From NCBI RefSeq assembly GCF_045032955.1, contig NZ_JBJFZU010000004.1, positions 124,001 through 188,000 on the forward strand: a DNA stretch of 64,000 nt. The letters are read 5' to 3'. Every line of letters starts with the position of its first letter. Position 1 is the stretch's first letter. This document shows positions 49,829 to 60,625 of the stretch, piece after piece. This DNA comes from Ornithinicoccus sp045032955 (GTDB lineage Bacteria; Actinomycetota; Actinomycetes; Actinomycetales; Dermatophilaceae). The notes under the pieces are model-generated. The model searched no databases. It was not told where the DNA came from and saw only the letters and a list, made by a program, of their open reading frames with translations. A program made the position numbers and the translations under genes.

Positions 49829-49880
49829 ATGGTCGGAGTGGGGTCGAACGCTCCTCGGAGCCCCGGGGCATACTCACCGG

Positions 49881-50519
49881 GTGTTCTGTGCGGTTGAGGT
49901 GAGAAAGGCCCACGTGGCCATCGAGGGTGTACCGACCCTGTCGCCGGTCTCGTTCTCCGTGCCTGAGGGCCAGTGCCTGGTCATCACCGGCAGCAACGGT
50001 TCAGGCAAGACCACCCTGCTGCGGGTGCTGGCAGGTCTGCAACGGCCCACCGGGGGCGCGGCGACCGTCCAAGGTCGCCGTTGCGACGAGCGAGACCACA
50101 TCTTTCGTCGGGAGCTTGCCGCGCAGATCGGCCCTCCCCCCGTGGCGCGAGACCTGACCCTCGATGAGCACCTGCGCCTGGTCGCCCAGACCTGGCGCTC
50201 GAGGGGGACGAACTCACCGGAGCGGGCCACCGGGATCGTCCAGGAACTGGGTCTTGGTCATCTGATGTCCCGCTTCCCCCACCAGCTATCGTCCGGCCAG
50301 GCGCAGTTGTTCGCCCTGGCGCTGACGCTCGTTCGGCCCAGTTCGGTGCTGGTGCTGGACGAGCCGGAGCACCGGTTGGACGTCGACAGGATCGGCATGG
50401 TGATCGAGACCCTCCGTTCGCGGACCTGTGCCGGCACCACCGTCGTGCTGGCCACGCACGACTCCCGGTTCAGTTCCGAGCTGGGCGACCAGACCCTGCA
50501 CCTGACGAGCGTGGCATGA
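49881..50519 (+). CDS. ABC transporter ATP-binding protein (exporter type)
   Basis: A 212-residue ATPase. Walker A ITGSNGSGKTTLLRVLAGLQ, signature region FPHQLSSGQAQLFALALTLV (LSSGQ in place of LSGGQ), Walker B VLVLDEPEHRLD and His in VLATHDSRF. The short length and lack of a C-terminal domain fit exporter ATPases. Walker B DEPEHRLD keeps the catalytic Glu. GTG at 49881 is tentative; GTG at 49899 is also possible. It is coupled by ATGA to the large membrane protein downstream, with which it should form the transporter. Confidence 0.85.
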   Translation: MFCAVEVRKAHVAIEGVPTLSPVSFSVPEGQCLVITGSNGSGKTTLLRVLAGLQRPTGGAATVQGRRCDERDHIFRRELAAQIGPPPVARDLTLDEHLRLVAQTWRSRGTNSPERATGIVQELGLGHLMSRFPHQLSSGQAQLFALALTLVRPSSVLVLDEPEHRLDVDRIGMVIETLRSRTCAGTTVVLATHDSRFSSELGDQTLHLTSVA

Positions 50520-51931
50520 CCAGCGGTGCCGACGTGCTGTACCGGGTCTACGTGACCGTCCTGCTGCTGGCTGTCCTGGCCGGTCCCACCCTGTACACCT
50601 TGATGGTCTCCTTCAGCAGCCCTCCGCTGGTCACGTTCATCGAGCACGCACAGTTCCCGGCTCTCGTGGTGGCTGGCACTGGACTGCTGCTGGCCGCCGC
50701 TCTGGCCGCTGGCAGGACCCGTGGCCCCGTAGTCATGAGCCCGTTCAGGATCCACCTGATAGCTGGCGGTCCGCAGCCCCGCAGGGTGAGTCTTCGCGGC
50801 CGGTTCCGGTCCGTGTTGTTGCTGCTCCTACTCCTGGCGTCCGTCCTCGGTGCGGTCCCCCAAGCGGCGTTGTTACGTGCCGGGGCGGCTGGACCCACGA
50901 CCCTCGGGGAGGGCGCGCTGGCGGGTGCGACGGTGGGGGTTCTCGTGGCGGTGGCCTGGTTGGCAGGACAGGCCCTGACCCCGCGGACCACGACCTGTGC
51001 GGCGGCAGCATGCCTGATCGTCATCGGAGGGCTGGCCCTGCGGTGGCCCGGCCCGCTGGGCCTGCCCGGACGGGGAGCGCTGTTCGCCGTAGCAGTGGGT
51101 CTGCTGGTGCTCGTCCCGCCGTTGCTCGACCGGCTCAGCGGGCCGATCTTGCTGGAGCAGGCGCGTCGTTGGCGCAGTGCCACGACCGCCGGTGGGGCCG
51201 GTGATCTGTCAGCCGCCGCAGGTGCCTACCGGACACGGCCGCGGCGCCCCGGACCGGTCCGTGCCGTCGGAGACAGCACGCTGCTGCCCGTTCTCTTCCT
51301 GCGCCGCGACCTGATCGGTGCGGCGCGTACCCCGGTCCGCAGCGTGGTTGCCGCGGCGGCGCTGTGCCTGGCGATCCTGGTGGGCGCCTTGTCCACCACG
51401 CTCCCGGACCAGATGACGTGGGTCGCCATCGGCACCTCCTCCGTGATGGGGTACCTGGCTCTGGGCGTGTGGAGCGACGGGTTCCGCCATGCGGTGGAGG
51501 CCAGCGCAGCACCGACCCTCTACGGTCTCTCCGATCACCAACTCGTGGGGATGCACGCCTTGCTGCCCTTCGCCGTGGTCCTGACCCTGGGACCTCTCGC
51601 CGGGCTTCTCGCCGTCCTGTTCGGAGGTCAACCTCTGATGGCGGCACTGGCCGTCGGCGGTGCGCTGTTCTGTGTCGTGGTCCGCATGTTCGACGCGGCC
51701 AAAGGCCCCATGCCGCTCATCCTGCTCATGCCTGCACCCACCCCGATGGGTGACGCCTCAGCAATTCCCATGGCCCTGTGGCAGGCCGACGCACTACTCC
51801 TCGCCACACTCGTGCCCACAGCCATTGGCGCCACAGCCCTCACGCTCGGCAGCGGCCTTCCCATTCTGGCCTACATACCCGCAACAGCAGCCGTGCTTGT
51901 CGCCCTACGCCAACGGGTCCGAACAACATAG
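50516..51931 (+). CDS. ABC exporter membrane protein (471 aa), family unclear
   Basis: A very hydrophobic protein with about 12 membrane segments and one polar central loop (YRTRPRRPGPVRAVGDSTLL). I do not recognise the family; the arrangement of an ATPase overlapped by a large polytopic protein is that of an ABC-type exporter for a peptide, lipid or drug. ATG at 50516 overlaps the ATPase stop. No maturation enzyme or precursor peptide gene is visible nearby, so a self-contained lantibiotic or bacteriocin locus is not supported. Confidence 0.7.
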   Translation: MTSGADVLYRVYVTVLLLAVLAGPTLYTLMVSFSSPPLVTFIEHAQFPALVVAGTGLLLAAALAAGRTRGPVVMSPFRIHLIAGGPQPRRVSLRGRFRSVLLLLLLLASVLGAVPQAALLRAGAAGPTTLGEGALAGATVGVLVAVAWLAGQALTPRTTTCAAAACLIVIGGLALRWPGPLGLPGRGALFAVAVGLLVLVPPLLDRLSGPILLEQARRWRSATTAGGAGDLSAAAGAYRTRPRRPGPVRAVGDSTLLPVLFLRRDLIGAARTPVRSVVAAAALCLAILVGALSTTLPDQMTWVAIGTSSVMGYLALGVWSDGFRHAVEASAAPTLYGLSDHQLVGMHALLPFAVVLTLGPLAGLLAVLFGGQPLMAALAVGGALFCVVVRMFDAAKGPMPLILLMPAPTPMGDASAIPMALWQADALLLATLVPTAIGATALTLGSGLPILAYIPATAAVLVALRQRVRTT

Positions 51932-52011
51932 TCCGGACCAGCATCTGCAACCGGCACCCGCTACAGCCGCCCCATCAGGTGACACCCGAGTGTGCGGCAG
52001 ACCCTCCCGAT

Positions 52012-52332
52012 TCAGGTGAGACTGCCGGGCGGGTGTCCGGGATCGTCGTCCGGGGCCGCTGGCCGCGACGACGGCATGCGGTCGAAGTCGGTGCGCGCCG
52101 CGATCTGACCCCGAGGGGGCGTCGAGCGCGAGCCCAGATCGATCACCTGACCATCTGAACCCTGACCCGAGGCAGAGTCCCCCGCGTGCGGGCTCAGCAC
52201 CTCCAAGGGCACCAGGGCCGCCACCCCCTTGCCGTGCCGGGTGAGCACGATGCGCTCACCACCGAACCGGACCCGGTTCACCAACTCTGACAGTTGCCCA
52301 CGGGCCTCAGAAACCGCCACTTCCTCGTCCAT
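52012..52332 (-). CDS. Phd/YefM-type antitoxin-like protein without adjacent toxin
   Basis: A 106-residue protein whose first 55 residues are a Phd/YefM domain (VAVSEARGQLSELVNRVRF, ERIVLTRHGKGVAALVPLE). The C-terminal 50 residues are polar and disordered in composition, where a toxin-binding segment would be expected. No RelE, Doc or PIN-type gene lies next to it; the upstream neighbour is a divergent MFS gene. ATG at 52332 is used; a GTG at 52338 is possible. The divergent region has repeats containing GTACAA, similar to the TGTACA core recognised by YefM, so the protein may regulate itself and the MFS gene. Confidence 0.8.
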   Translation of the reverse strand: MDEEVAVSEARGQLSELVNRVRFGGERIVLTRHGKGVAALVPLEVLSPHAGDSASGQGSDGQVIDLGSRSTPPRGQIAARTDFDRMPSSRPAAPDDDPGHPPGSLT

Positions 52333-52342
52333 GACCACATGC

Positions 52343-52366
52343 TACGTTACGTACAAAACGTACAAT
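52343..52366. promoter_or_regulatory. Repeat-rich divergent promoter between antitoxin and MFS gene
   Basis: Two direct copies of ACGTACAA (52349-52356 and 52358-52365) and a palindrome TACGTTACGTA (52343-52353). TACAAT (52361-52366) is a good -10 box for the rightward MFS gene, about 18 bp before its ATG. The GTACAA units resemble the TGTACA core of YefM operators. Confidence 0.55.
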
Positions 52367-52383
52367 TTGAAGGACGTGGCCCG

Positions 52384-53604
52384 ATGAATGCTCCCCCACC
52401 ACGCCGCGGATACGGCTGGCTTCTTGGCTCGACGGTCGGCGCCGCGATGGGCGACGGACTGTCGATGACGGCGCTTCCCCTACTGATCGCGAGCCAGACA
52501 CGCGATCCGCTCGTGGTGTCGCTGCTGCAGGTGGCCAGCGGCTTGCCGTGGCTGCTGTTCGGTCTAGCGGCAGGCGCACTCGTCGATCGCTGGGACCGCC
52601 GTACGGTCATGTGGCGAACAGACCTCGCTCGCGTCGGTGTCGCCCTCGCACTCGGCCTCCTGGTCGTGCTCGATAGGGCGTCCGTGGCCCTGATCTTGGT
52701 CGCGGCCTTCCTGCTGGCCAGCGGAGCCACCCTGATCCGCAGCGCGGCACCAGCTCTACTGCCGACACTCGTCAACCGAGAAGACCTGGCAGCCGCGAAC
52801 GGCCGCCTGCAAGCCGGAGCCATGCTTTCGGGAAGCTTCGCAGGTCCCTCTCTGGGCGGTGCTCTCTACGCCACCTCCGCGGCATCGCCCGTCATCGCCC
52901 AGACGCTCTCGCTCATACTTTCGGCGCTGTGCGCAGCTCGGATACCGAAGACGACGACGGCGCCTTCACCTCCTCGCGACCGACGATCGATCCGGCAGGA
53001 AGCTGCGGACGGCGTGCGCTGGCTGGCCTCGCACCGCGCGCTTCGCTCCATCGCCACAGGAACCGTTCTACTCTCGGCCGCAACCGGCGTTCTGCTCGCC
53101 GTGCTGGTCATCCACACCCTGGACTTCCTGCGCCTACCACCCACCGGCTACGGCATCCTGATCAGCGTCTACGCAATCGGCAGCGGGGCCGGCTCCCTGC
53201 TGACCTCCCGCCTTCACCGCTCTCTCGGAACCAACCGCTGCCTGCTGGCATCGGCGCTCCTTGGCACCGTCACGATCGGCGCACTTGCACTTGCCCCTAC
53301 CCCGATCCTGGCCGGGTGCGCACTGTTCGGACTAGGCGTCGCGACCATGTTGTGGAACACCCTGGCCGTCACAATCCGCCAGGAACTGACCCCACGCCAC
53401 CTGCTGGGGAGAGTGACGAGCGCCTTCAACGTCGTCGGGATCGGCGTCTCCCCGATCGCCGCCCTGCTCGGGGGACTCATCGCCTCCCTAGCCAACACGT
53501 CACTGGCAATCGGCGTCGCGAGCCTGCTATGCGCGATCGCGTGCGTCTTCCTATGGCGTCTGCCCGAGATCGACCAGGCCATCGCCGCCGCCCGGAAGGA
53601 CTGA
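52384..53604 (+). CDS. Major facilitator superfamily transporter
   Basis: A 12-segment transporter of 406 residues, MFS_3-like: GLSMTALPLLIASQTRDPLVVSLL, LVDRWDRRTVMW, LVNREDLAAANGRLQAGAMLSG and LLGRVTSAFNVVGIGVSPIA. These features occur in multidrug and siderophore exporters. ATG at 52384 follows GAAGGACGTGG. It is divergent from the antitoxin-like gene. Codon use is less strictly G/C-ending than in the core regions on either side, suggesting acquisition by transfer. Confidence 0.87.
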   Translation: MNAPPPRRGYGWLLGSTVGAAMGDGLSMTALPLLIASQTRDPLVVSLLQVASGLPWLLFGLAAGALVDRWDRRTVMWRTDLARVGVALALGLLVVLDRASVALILVAAFLLASGATLIRSAAPALLPTLVNREDLAAANGRLQAGAMLSGSFAGPSLGGALYATSAASPVIAQTLSLILSALCAARIPKTTTAPSPPRDRRSIRQEAADGVRWLASHRALRSIATGTVLLSAATGVLLAVLVIHTLDFLRLPPTGYGILISVYAIGSGAGSLLTSRLHRSLGTNRCLLASALLGTVTIGALALAPTPILAGCALFGLGVATMLWNTLAVTIRQELTPRHLLGRVTSAFNVVGIGVSPIAALLGGLIASLANTSLAIGVASLLCAIACVFLWRLPEIDQAIAAARKD

Positions 53605-54117
53605 CCGCAGCGACGGCGAACGTCAACGCGTGGACCAGGTCGCTCACCGCCGCCAGAAGCCCGACGCCCGTCGATTCGGGCCTTAGCTGCTACGGCGCTA
53701 CCGCGGCCGCAACGTCGTCAGGCTGTGGGACTTGCTGGTCGGTGCAGTACACCAGTACGGCCGTGCTCAGTCTCTTCGGTCGTGACTTCCGGCCGGTGGC
53801 CCTCATTGGTCTCGGCCTGACCGACCCAGCCGCACAAGGTCTGCGATCAACCAGCGCTCATCCACCGGGCGCAGCCCACCCGACCTCGTCGCTGGATCAC
53901 GCCGGAGATCGACCGACATTGGATCGTGAAGCAGTCCCCTAGCGGTGCCCGCACAACGGGCCAAGAGCAGAAGAGGCGTCGCAGGAGGCCCGAACGACTA
54001 GCACTGGGCGTCGCCGGTCACGGTAGAGATGGGACGCAGGAGCCGCTGGCGCCACCCCTGAAGGCAGCAGATCCGAGAATGTGTGACACAAACTGCAACC
54101 AGGCGCTGGACGCAGAA
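53605..54117. other. About 0.5 kb without an intact gene, next to a tRNA array
   Basis: No frame here has both a credible start and family features. One rightward frame reads plausibly for about 50 residues on either side of a TAG (LLRRYRGRNVVRLWDLLVGA after DARRFGP) and then stops, which looks like decayed coding sequence, but I cannot name it. Base composition is more mixed than in the flanks. It lies between the MFS gene and the tRNA array. Confidence 0.4.
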
Positions 54118-54152
54118 CAGGTCAGCGCCCCTGCTTGAGGAGTGCTGACCTG
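54118..54152 (-). terminator. Hairpin downstream of the tRNA array
   Basis: CAGGTCAGC (54118-54126) pairs with GCTGACCTG (54144-54152) over a 17-nt loop. In the leftward direction it starts 9 nt after the CCA end of tRNA-Val and is followed by TT, so it probably terminates the tRNA transcript. Confidence 0.6.
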
Positions 54153-54161
54153 CGGTGATGC

Positions 54162-54236
54162 TGGTGGGCGATACTGGGATCGAACCAGTGACCTCTTCCG
54201 TGTCAGGGAAGCGCGCTACCGCTGCGCCAATCGCCC
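54162..54236 (-). tRNA. tRNA-Val (GAC)
   Basis: Read leftward: acceptor GGGCGAT pairs with ATCGCCC, anticodon loop CTGACAC with GAC, T arm GGTTCGATCC. The discriminator A and CCA are encoded. It is the third tRNA of a Gly-Cys-Val array. Confidence 0.95.
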
Positions 54237-54268
54237 GGGTCCGCGGCAGTCCTGAGCCGCGAACTGCG

Positions 54269-54339
54269 AGGTGGAGACGGGATTCGAACCCGTGTATACG
54301 GCTTTGCAGGCCGCTGCCTCGCCTCTCGGCCACTCCACC
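54269..54339 (-). tRNA. tRNA-Cys (GCA)
   Basis: Read leftward: acceptor GGTGGAG pairs with CTCCACC, discriminator T(U), anticodon loop with GCA (CCTGCAAAG), T arm GGTTCGAATCC. No CCA is encoded. It is the middle tRNA of the array. Confidence 0.95.
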
Positions 54340-54367
54340 ATCAAGGCATCCGGTGGTACTGCCTCCG

Positions 54368-54440
54368 AGCGGATGACCGGTCTCGAACCGGCGACCTTAA
54401 CCTTGGCAAGGTTACGCTCTACCAACTGAGCTACATCCGC
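54368..54440 (-). tRNA. tRNA-Gly (GCC)
   Basis: Read leftward: acceptor GCGGATG pairs with CATCCGC, D arm TAGCTCAGTTGGTAGAGC, anticodon loop CTTGCCAAG with GCC, T arm GGTTCGAGACC, discriminator T(U). No CCA is encoded. It is the first tRNA of the array. Confidence 0.95.
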
Positions 54441-54518
54441 CTGCGCCGCTGTGACCAGCGGTGCGGAAGGAAACACTAGCCGACGCCTCGCCCGGTGCCA
54501 AATCTCGTCCGTGAGCCT

Positions 54519-55571
54519 TCACCGCGGCCCCGGTATGCCGTCCATCCCGGCCAGCTCCCGCTCCTCCTCCTCATCCGTCCGGGCCGCCGCAAGGCGCTCC
54601 TGCTCCTCCTGCCGGGCCGCGCGGCTCGCCTGCCGCTCCTCCCACCACTCGTTCACGCGTGCCTTCGGTCCGCGGTACTCCGGCGGCGGCCACAGCCGGC
54701 GGATCGCGGCGTTGAGCGAGGCCCCCACGAGCACGGCGAAGGACAGGAAGTACAGGTAGACCATCAGGATGATCGGCGCGGACAGCGGCCCGAAGACGGA
54801 GACCCCGCCGGAGGCCAGCTCCGCCCAGCGGCGGATGAGCACCGAGCTGACCACCCAGAAGATCACCGTCAGCAGCGCTCCCGGCAGGTCCCGCCAGAAC
54901 GGCGACCGCTGCGGGGTGGAGACGTGGAACAGCCCCGTCAGGCTGACGAAGCCGAGCAGCCCCACCAGCGGCCAGTACAGCTCCACCAGCATCTCGAGCT
55001 CTGTGGGCAGCCAGCGCACCAGGTAACCGGGACCGATGAGCAGCAGCGGCAGCGTCATCCCCATCATCACCACCGCGCCGAGGTATGCCGTCAGCGACAG
55101 GATGCGCGCGGCCACCGGTCCGCGCTCCCCTCCCTGTCCGTACATGATCGAGATCGCGTCGAGGAAGATGTGCAGCGCCCGGGACCCCGACCACAGGGCG
55201 ACCAGGAACCCGACCGAGAGGATGTCGGCACGGCCCGCGGTGAGCGTCTCCTGGAAGGTCGGCATGATCACCTGCTCCACCGTCTCCGGGGTCAGGAACG
55301 TCGAGGACCAGCGCTCCAGGGCGCTGCTCATCCGGTCCAACGTGGCCGGTCCCAGCCACTCGGAGGCGAAACCCGCGCCGGCGACCAGGGTCAGCAGCAG
55401 CGGCGGCAGCGACAGCAGGGTGAAGAAGGCGGCCTCGGCGGCCAGGCCCGTCGCGCGGTACCGGAAGGCGACCATCGCCGTCTCGGCGGTGACCCGGACC
55501 AGCGGCACGGCACCCGGGATCGGGGCGATGACCCGGCGCAGCCGCTGCCGGAACGTCGGGGCTGTGGGCAC
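54519..55571 (-). CDS. YihY/BrkB-family inner membrane protein
   Basis: A 350-residue membrane protein with six hydrophobic segments and a charged C-terminal tail. Family blocks are RATGLAAEAAFFTLLSLPPLLL, ALWSGSRALHIFLDAISIMY, WRDLPGALLTVIFWVVSSV and IILMVYLYFLSFAVLVGASLNA. YihY/BrkB proteins were once called ribonuclease BN but have no shown nuclease activity; their role is unknown, with transport suspected. The C-terminal tail is highly charged (EEERQASRAARQEEQERL region), likely a coiled coil in the cytoplasm. GTG at 55571 is taken as start. Confidence 0.9.
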   Translation of the reverse strand: MPTAPTFRQRLRRVIAPIPGAVPLVRVTAETAMVAFRYRATGLAAEAAFFTLLSLPPLLLTLVAGAGFASEWLGPATLDRMSSALERWSSTFLTPETVEQVIMPTFQETLTAGRADILSVGFLVALWSGSRALHIFLDAISIMYGQGGERGPVAARILSLTAYLGAVVMMGMTLPLLLIGPGYLVRWLPTELEMLVELYWPLVGLLGFVSLTGLFHVSTPQRSPFWRDLPGALLTVIFWVVSSVLIRRWAELASGGVSVFGPLSAPIILMVYLYFLSFAVLVGASLNAAIRRLWPPPEYRGPKARVNEWWEERQASRAARQEEQERLAAARTDEEEERELAGMDGIPGPR

Positions 55572-55725
55572 CCGCTCACGCTAGCCCCGGCACCCCGTGG
55601 GCACGGGGCGACGTGCCGAGGATCGCTTGGCGTCGCCCGTCCGCTCCCCCGGCCTCTAGACTGAACTGCTGGTGCCGACGCCGTCATACAGTTCTCACCC
55701 ACCCCTGACAGAAAGCACCACCCGC

Positions 55726-57839
<2,114 letters not shown>

Positions 57840-57843
<4 letters not shown>

Positions 57844-58766
57844 GAGGAGGCGAGCCTCTCCTGGGCGGCGGCCACGTCGAAGTCGGCCTCCGGCCAGGAC
57901 AGGTCCAACCCGCGCAGGTGCTCCAGGAGCAGCTGCTGCACGGCCAGCCGGGCATACCACTTGCGGTCTGCCGGCACCACGAACCAGGGCGCGTGCGCGG
58001 GGCTGCACCGCTCCAGCAGCGCCTGGTACGCCTCCTGGTAGGCGGGCCAGTGCTCACGCTCGTCAAGGTCGCCCGGGTTGAACTTCCAGTACTTGTCCGG
58101 GCGCTCCAACCGCTCCCCGAGCCGGGCCTTCTGCTCCTCCGGCGAGATGTGCATCATCACCTTGATCACGGTGACGCCGTCCTCGACCAGCTTCTCCTCG
58201 AAGGTGTTGATGGTGGCGTAGCGACGCCGCCACTGGGCCGGCGGGACCAGGTCGTGCACCCGCACGATGAGGACGTCCTCGTAGTGCGAGCGGTCGAAGA
58301 CGCCGATCATCCCCGGGTCGGGCAGCGCCTTGCGGATCCGCCACAGGAAGGGGTTGCTGCGCTCCTCCGCGGTCGGCGCCTTGAAGGCGGTCAGCTCGAC
58401 GCCCTGCGGGTCGACGGCACCCACCACGTGCCGCATGATGCCGCCCTTGCCGGAGGTGTCCATGCCCTGCACCACCAGCAGCACCCGGTTCCGGCCGCCG
58501 GCCCTGCTGCTCGCGTAGAGCTTCTCCTGCAGCGTGTCGAGCTCGTCGTCGGCCGCCGCCAGCGCGGCCTTCCCCTCGTCCTTCTTGCCGTCGAAGGCGG
58601 GGGTGGCCCGCGGGTCCAGGTCCGTCAGCGTGAACCCGTCCTGGACGCGCAGCGCGTCGGTGAACGGGGACGGCGACACCTGCACCGGGGTCGTGGTCTT
58701 CTTCTTCGCCTTCGTCTTCGTCTTCGTGGACTTCTTCTTCGAGCTCTTCGACGTCTTCGTGGCCAT
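57840..58766 (-). CDS. Polyphosphate kinase 2 family protein
   Basis: A PPK2-type phosphotransferase of 308 residues that moves phosphate between polyphosphate and nucleotides. Walker A is GMDTSGKGGIMRHV (residues 101-109 for the loop), Walker B is GVFDRSHYEDVL (Asp158), and the lid region is QKARLGERLERPDKYWKF. The 25-residue N-terminal tail is almost all Lys, Thr and Ser (KSTKTKTKAKKKTTT), coded by runs of AAG/ACG; such tails may bind polyphosphate. Whether it prefers AMP, ADP or GDP is not clear by eye. It lies opposite glgX; both concern stored polymers. Confidence 0.93.
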
Positions 58767-58784
58767 CCGGTCAGTCTTCCACGG

Positions 58785-59417
58785 TCAGCGGAGCCGTGTC
58801 CGGACCAACAGGTCGCCCTCCCACTCCAGCAGGTGCGTCGCGCGTCCCAGCAGGTCAGGTCCCGACGACCCACCCCCGTTCGACCGCAGCGGCTGCAGCA
58901 GCGGACCGGACCCACCGGCCAGCACCGGGCGGACGGTCACGCAGAGCTCGTCCACCACCCCCTGACCCACCCAGCTCGCGAACAGCTCCGGGCCGCCCTC
59001 CAGCAGCACCCGGACCCAGCCGTGGTCCCGGAGCAGCGCCAGCACCTGCTCCGCCTCGACGTCCTGGCCTCCCCCGTCCACCACCAGCACGTCCTCCACC
59101 TCCCGAAGCTCCTCGGGGACCTCGGCCACCGCCCGGGCCACCACCACCAGCGGGGAGGTCGACAGCGGGGCATACCCCTCGGCCCGGGCGGTCCCGGCGC
59201 CGACCACGACGACGTCCGCCCACTCCCGCAGCGCACCGAAGACCGCGTGGTCCCCCGGGGAGCCGGCGTTCAGGCTGCCGCTGCGTCCGTCCGCGCCGGT
59301 CACCCTGCCGTCCAGGGTGGTCACGAACCCGGCGCGCACCCACGCCGGTCGCGGGGCGGCATACCAGTCGGCGAGCTCCTCCGGGCCCAGCGGCCCGGCC
59401 GCCAGCCGCACGCTCAC
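58785..59417 (-). CDS. RibD C-terminal-domain (pyrimidine reductase-like) protein
   Basis: A 210-residue protein with a dihydrofolate-reductase-like fold of the RibD C-terminal family: RAGFVTTLDGRVTGADGRSG, ADVVVVGAGTARAEGY and VLLEGGPELFASWVGQGVVDEL are the family's substrate and NADPH blocks. It lacks the deaminase half of RibD and no other riboflavin gene is near, so it is a stand-alone reductase of unknown substrate. GTG at 59417 overlaps the stop of the preceding hydrolase gene (GTGA) and replaces a Shine-Dalgarno sequence. Confidence 0.85.
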   Translation of the reverse strand: MSVRLAAGPLGPEELADWYAAPRPAWVRAGFVTTLDGRVTGADGRSGSLNAGSPGDHAVFGALREWADVVVVGAGTARAEGYAPLSTSPLVVVARAVAEVPEELREVEDVLVVDGGGQDVEAEQVLALLRDHGWVRVLLEGGPELFASWVGQGVVDELCVTVRPVLAGGSGPLLQPLRSNGGGSSGPDLLGRATHLLEWEGDLLVRTRLR

Positions 59418-60625
59418 CGCAGGAAGGAGGCCACGAGGTCCTCCCACAGCGAGGGGTTGGTGTTCCACTCCTGGCAGTGCCGCGCCCGGGGCCAGACGAA
59501 GGTCTGCACCAGGCCGGGCCGTCGCCGGGACAGGTCCTGGGACGGGCCGAAGGGCACCGTCTGGTCGGTGGCCGAGTGGATGATGAAGATGCGGTGCCCC
59601 ACCTCGTCCGCCCGGTCGATCCAGTTCGTGGCCGCCACGTCCACCGGCTCCGCGATCCGCAGCAGGTGGTGCGAGAGGCGGCTGCGCATCAGGCCCCGGG
59701 CCAGCCGTTCGATGGGTCGCGGGATGAAGTGCAGGTCCGCCTGGTGCGCCAGCACCGAGCCCCAGTCGATGACAGGGGCGTCCAGCACCACCCGGTGCAC
59801 GCGGTGCGCCACCGGGGACCGGTTCAGGGCCTGCAGCACCACCGCACCGCCCATCGACCAGCCGACCAGGACCAGCCGGCGCGCCCCGTGCGCGAGGGCG
59901 TACCGCATGGCCGCGTCGATGTCCTGCCACTCGGACAGGCCCAGGCTGTAGCGCCCGTCGCTCGAGGGAGGGGCACCCACGTCGTTGCGGTACATCGGGA
60001 CCAGGCAGGTCAGCCCGAGCCGGTGCAGCACCGGGACCGCGCGCAGCGTCTCGGCCCGTTGGGCGCTGCGGCCGTGCACCAGGATCGCCCAGTCACCTCT
60101 GTCGGTCTCCGGCTCCGGGCGCACCAGCCAGGTGGGCAGGTCGCCGATGTCGGAGGTGACGAGCACGTCCTCGTGCGGCAGGCCGTGGGCGGTGGTGGGG
60201 TCGCCGCTGTAGAAGTACCCGTTCCACCGGGCGGGTCCCGGGCCCAGGTCCCCGCGGTCGACCCCCAGCAGCCGCCGGGTCACGGTGGCCGTCCCACGGT
60301 GGGCCCGGCCCTCCTCCGCCGCCGTCTCCTCCAGCACCTCCCCCAGCCGCGCGTGCCCCTGGCCGCCGTCCAGCCACAGCCCGAACCGGCCGGGCGAGGT
60401 GGTCTGGACGTCGGCCCGCAGGGTCACGGTCCCGGCCTCGGCGTCCACCGCCAGCACGGTGACGTCGTCCTTCTTCTCGTGCTCGGGGGTGATCACCCGG
60501 TGCGCGAAGTAGGTGGCGGTGCCCATCGAGACCGCCCCGCCGAGGGCTGCTCCCCCGGCGACGCTCGCCCCCACCACCGCGGCCCGCCGCGCCGTCCCGG
60601 TGACCGCCCTCGTCGCGTCCCCCAT
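59414..60625 (-). CDS. Alpha/beta hydrolase with N-terminal membrane-like segment
   Basis: A 403-residue protein. An N-terminal Ala/Gly-rich hydrophobic stretch (AAVVGASVAGGAALGGAVSM) could be a membrane anchor or signal. The C-terminal 230 residues form an alpha/beta hydrolase with nucleophile Ser258 in VLVGWSMGGAVV, VHGRSAQRAE as oxyanion region, and Asp in SATDQTVPF; the last His is probably in RARHCQEW. The natural substrate is unknown; annotation as peptidase or lipase would be a guess. ATG at 60625 overlaps the stop of the ligase gene by one base (TGATG), and it is followed by the RibD-like gene in a GTGA overlap. Confidence 0.8.
   Translation of the reverse strand: MGDATRAVTGTARRAAVVGASVAGGAALGGAVSMGTATYFAHRVITPEHEKKDDVTVLAVDAEAGTVTLRADVQTTSPGRFGLWLDGGQGHARLGEVLEETAAEEGRAHRGTATVTRRLLGVDRGDLGPGPARWNGYFYSGDPTTAHGLPHEDVLVTSDIGDLPTWLVRPEPETDRGDWAILVHGRSAQRAETLRAVPVLHRLGLTCLVPMYRNDVGAPPSSDGRYSLGLSEWQDIDAAMRYALAHGARRLVLVGWSMGGAVVLQALNRSPVAHRVHRVVLDAPVIDWGSVLAHQADLHFIPRPIERLARGLMRSRLSHHLLRIAEPVDVAATNWIDRADEVGHRIFIIHSATDQTVPFGPSQDLSRRRPGLVQTFVWPRARHCQEWNTNPSLWEDLVASFLR

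Noticed and set aside
49047..51931. Lantibiotic or bacteriocin locus
   Set aside because: An ABC exporter is present, but no precursor peptide, modification enzyme or leader peptidase could be found around it.
53926..54138. A 70-codon frame before the tRNA array
   Set aside because: Polar, Arg-rich translation, no ribosome-binding site, and it runs into the hairpin of the tRNA terminator.
54155..54476. Frames across the tRNA array
   Set aside because: They overlap three well-formed tRNA genes and repeat a translation pattern known from tRNA antisense frames.
58680..58745. TTC/GTC-rich tract as a tandem repeat or regulatory element
   Set aside because: It codes for the Lys/Thr-rich tail of PPK2 on the other strand, which explains the pattern.
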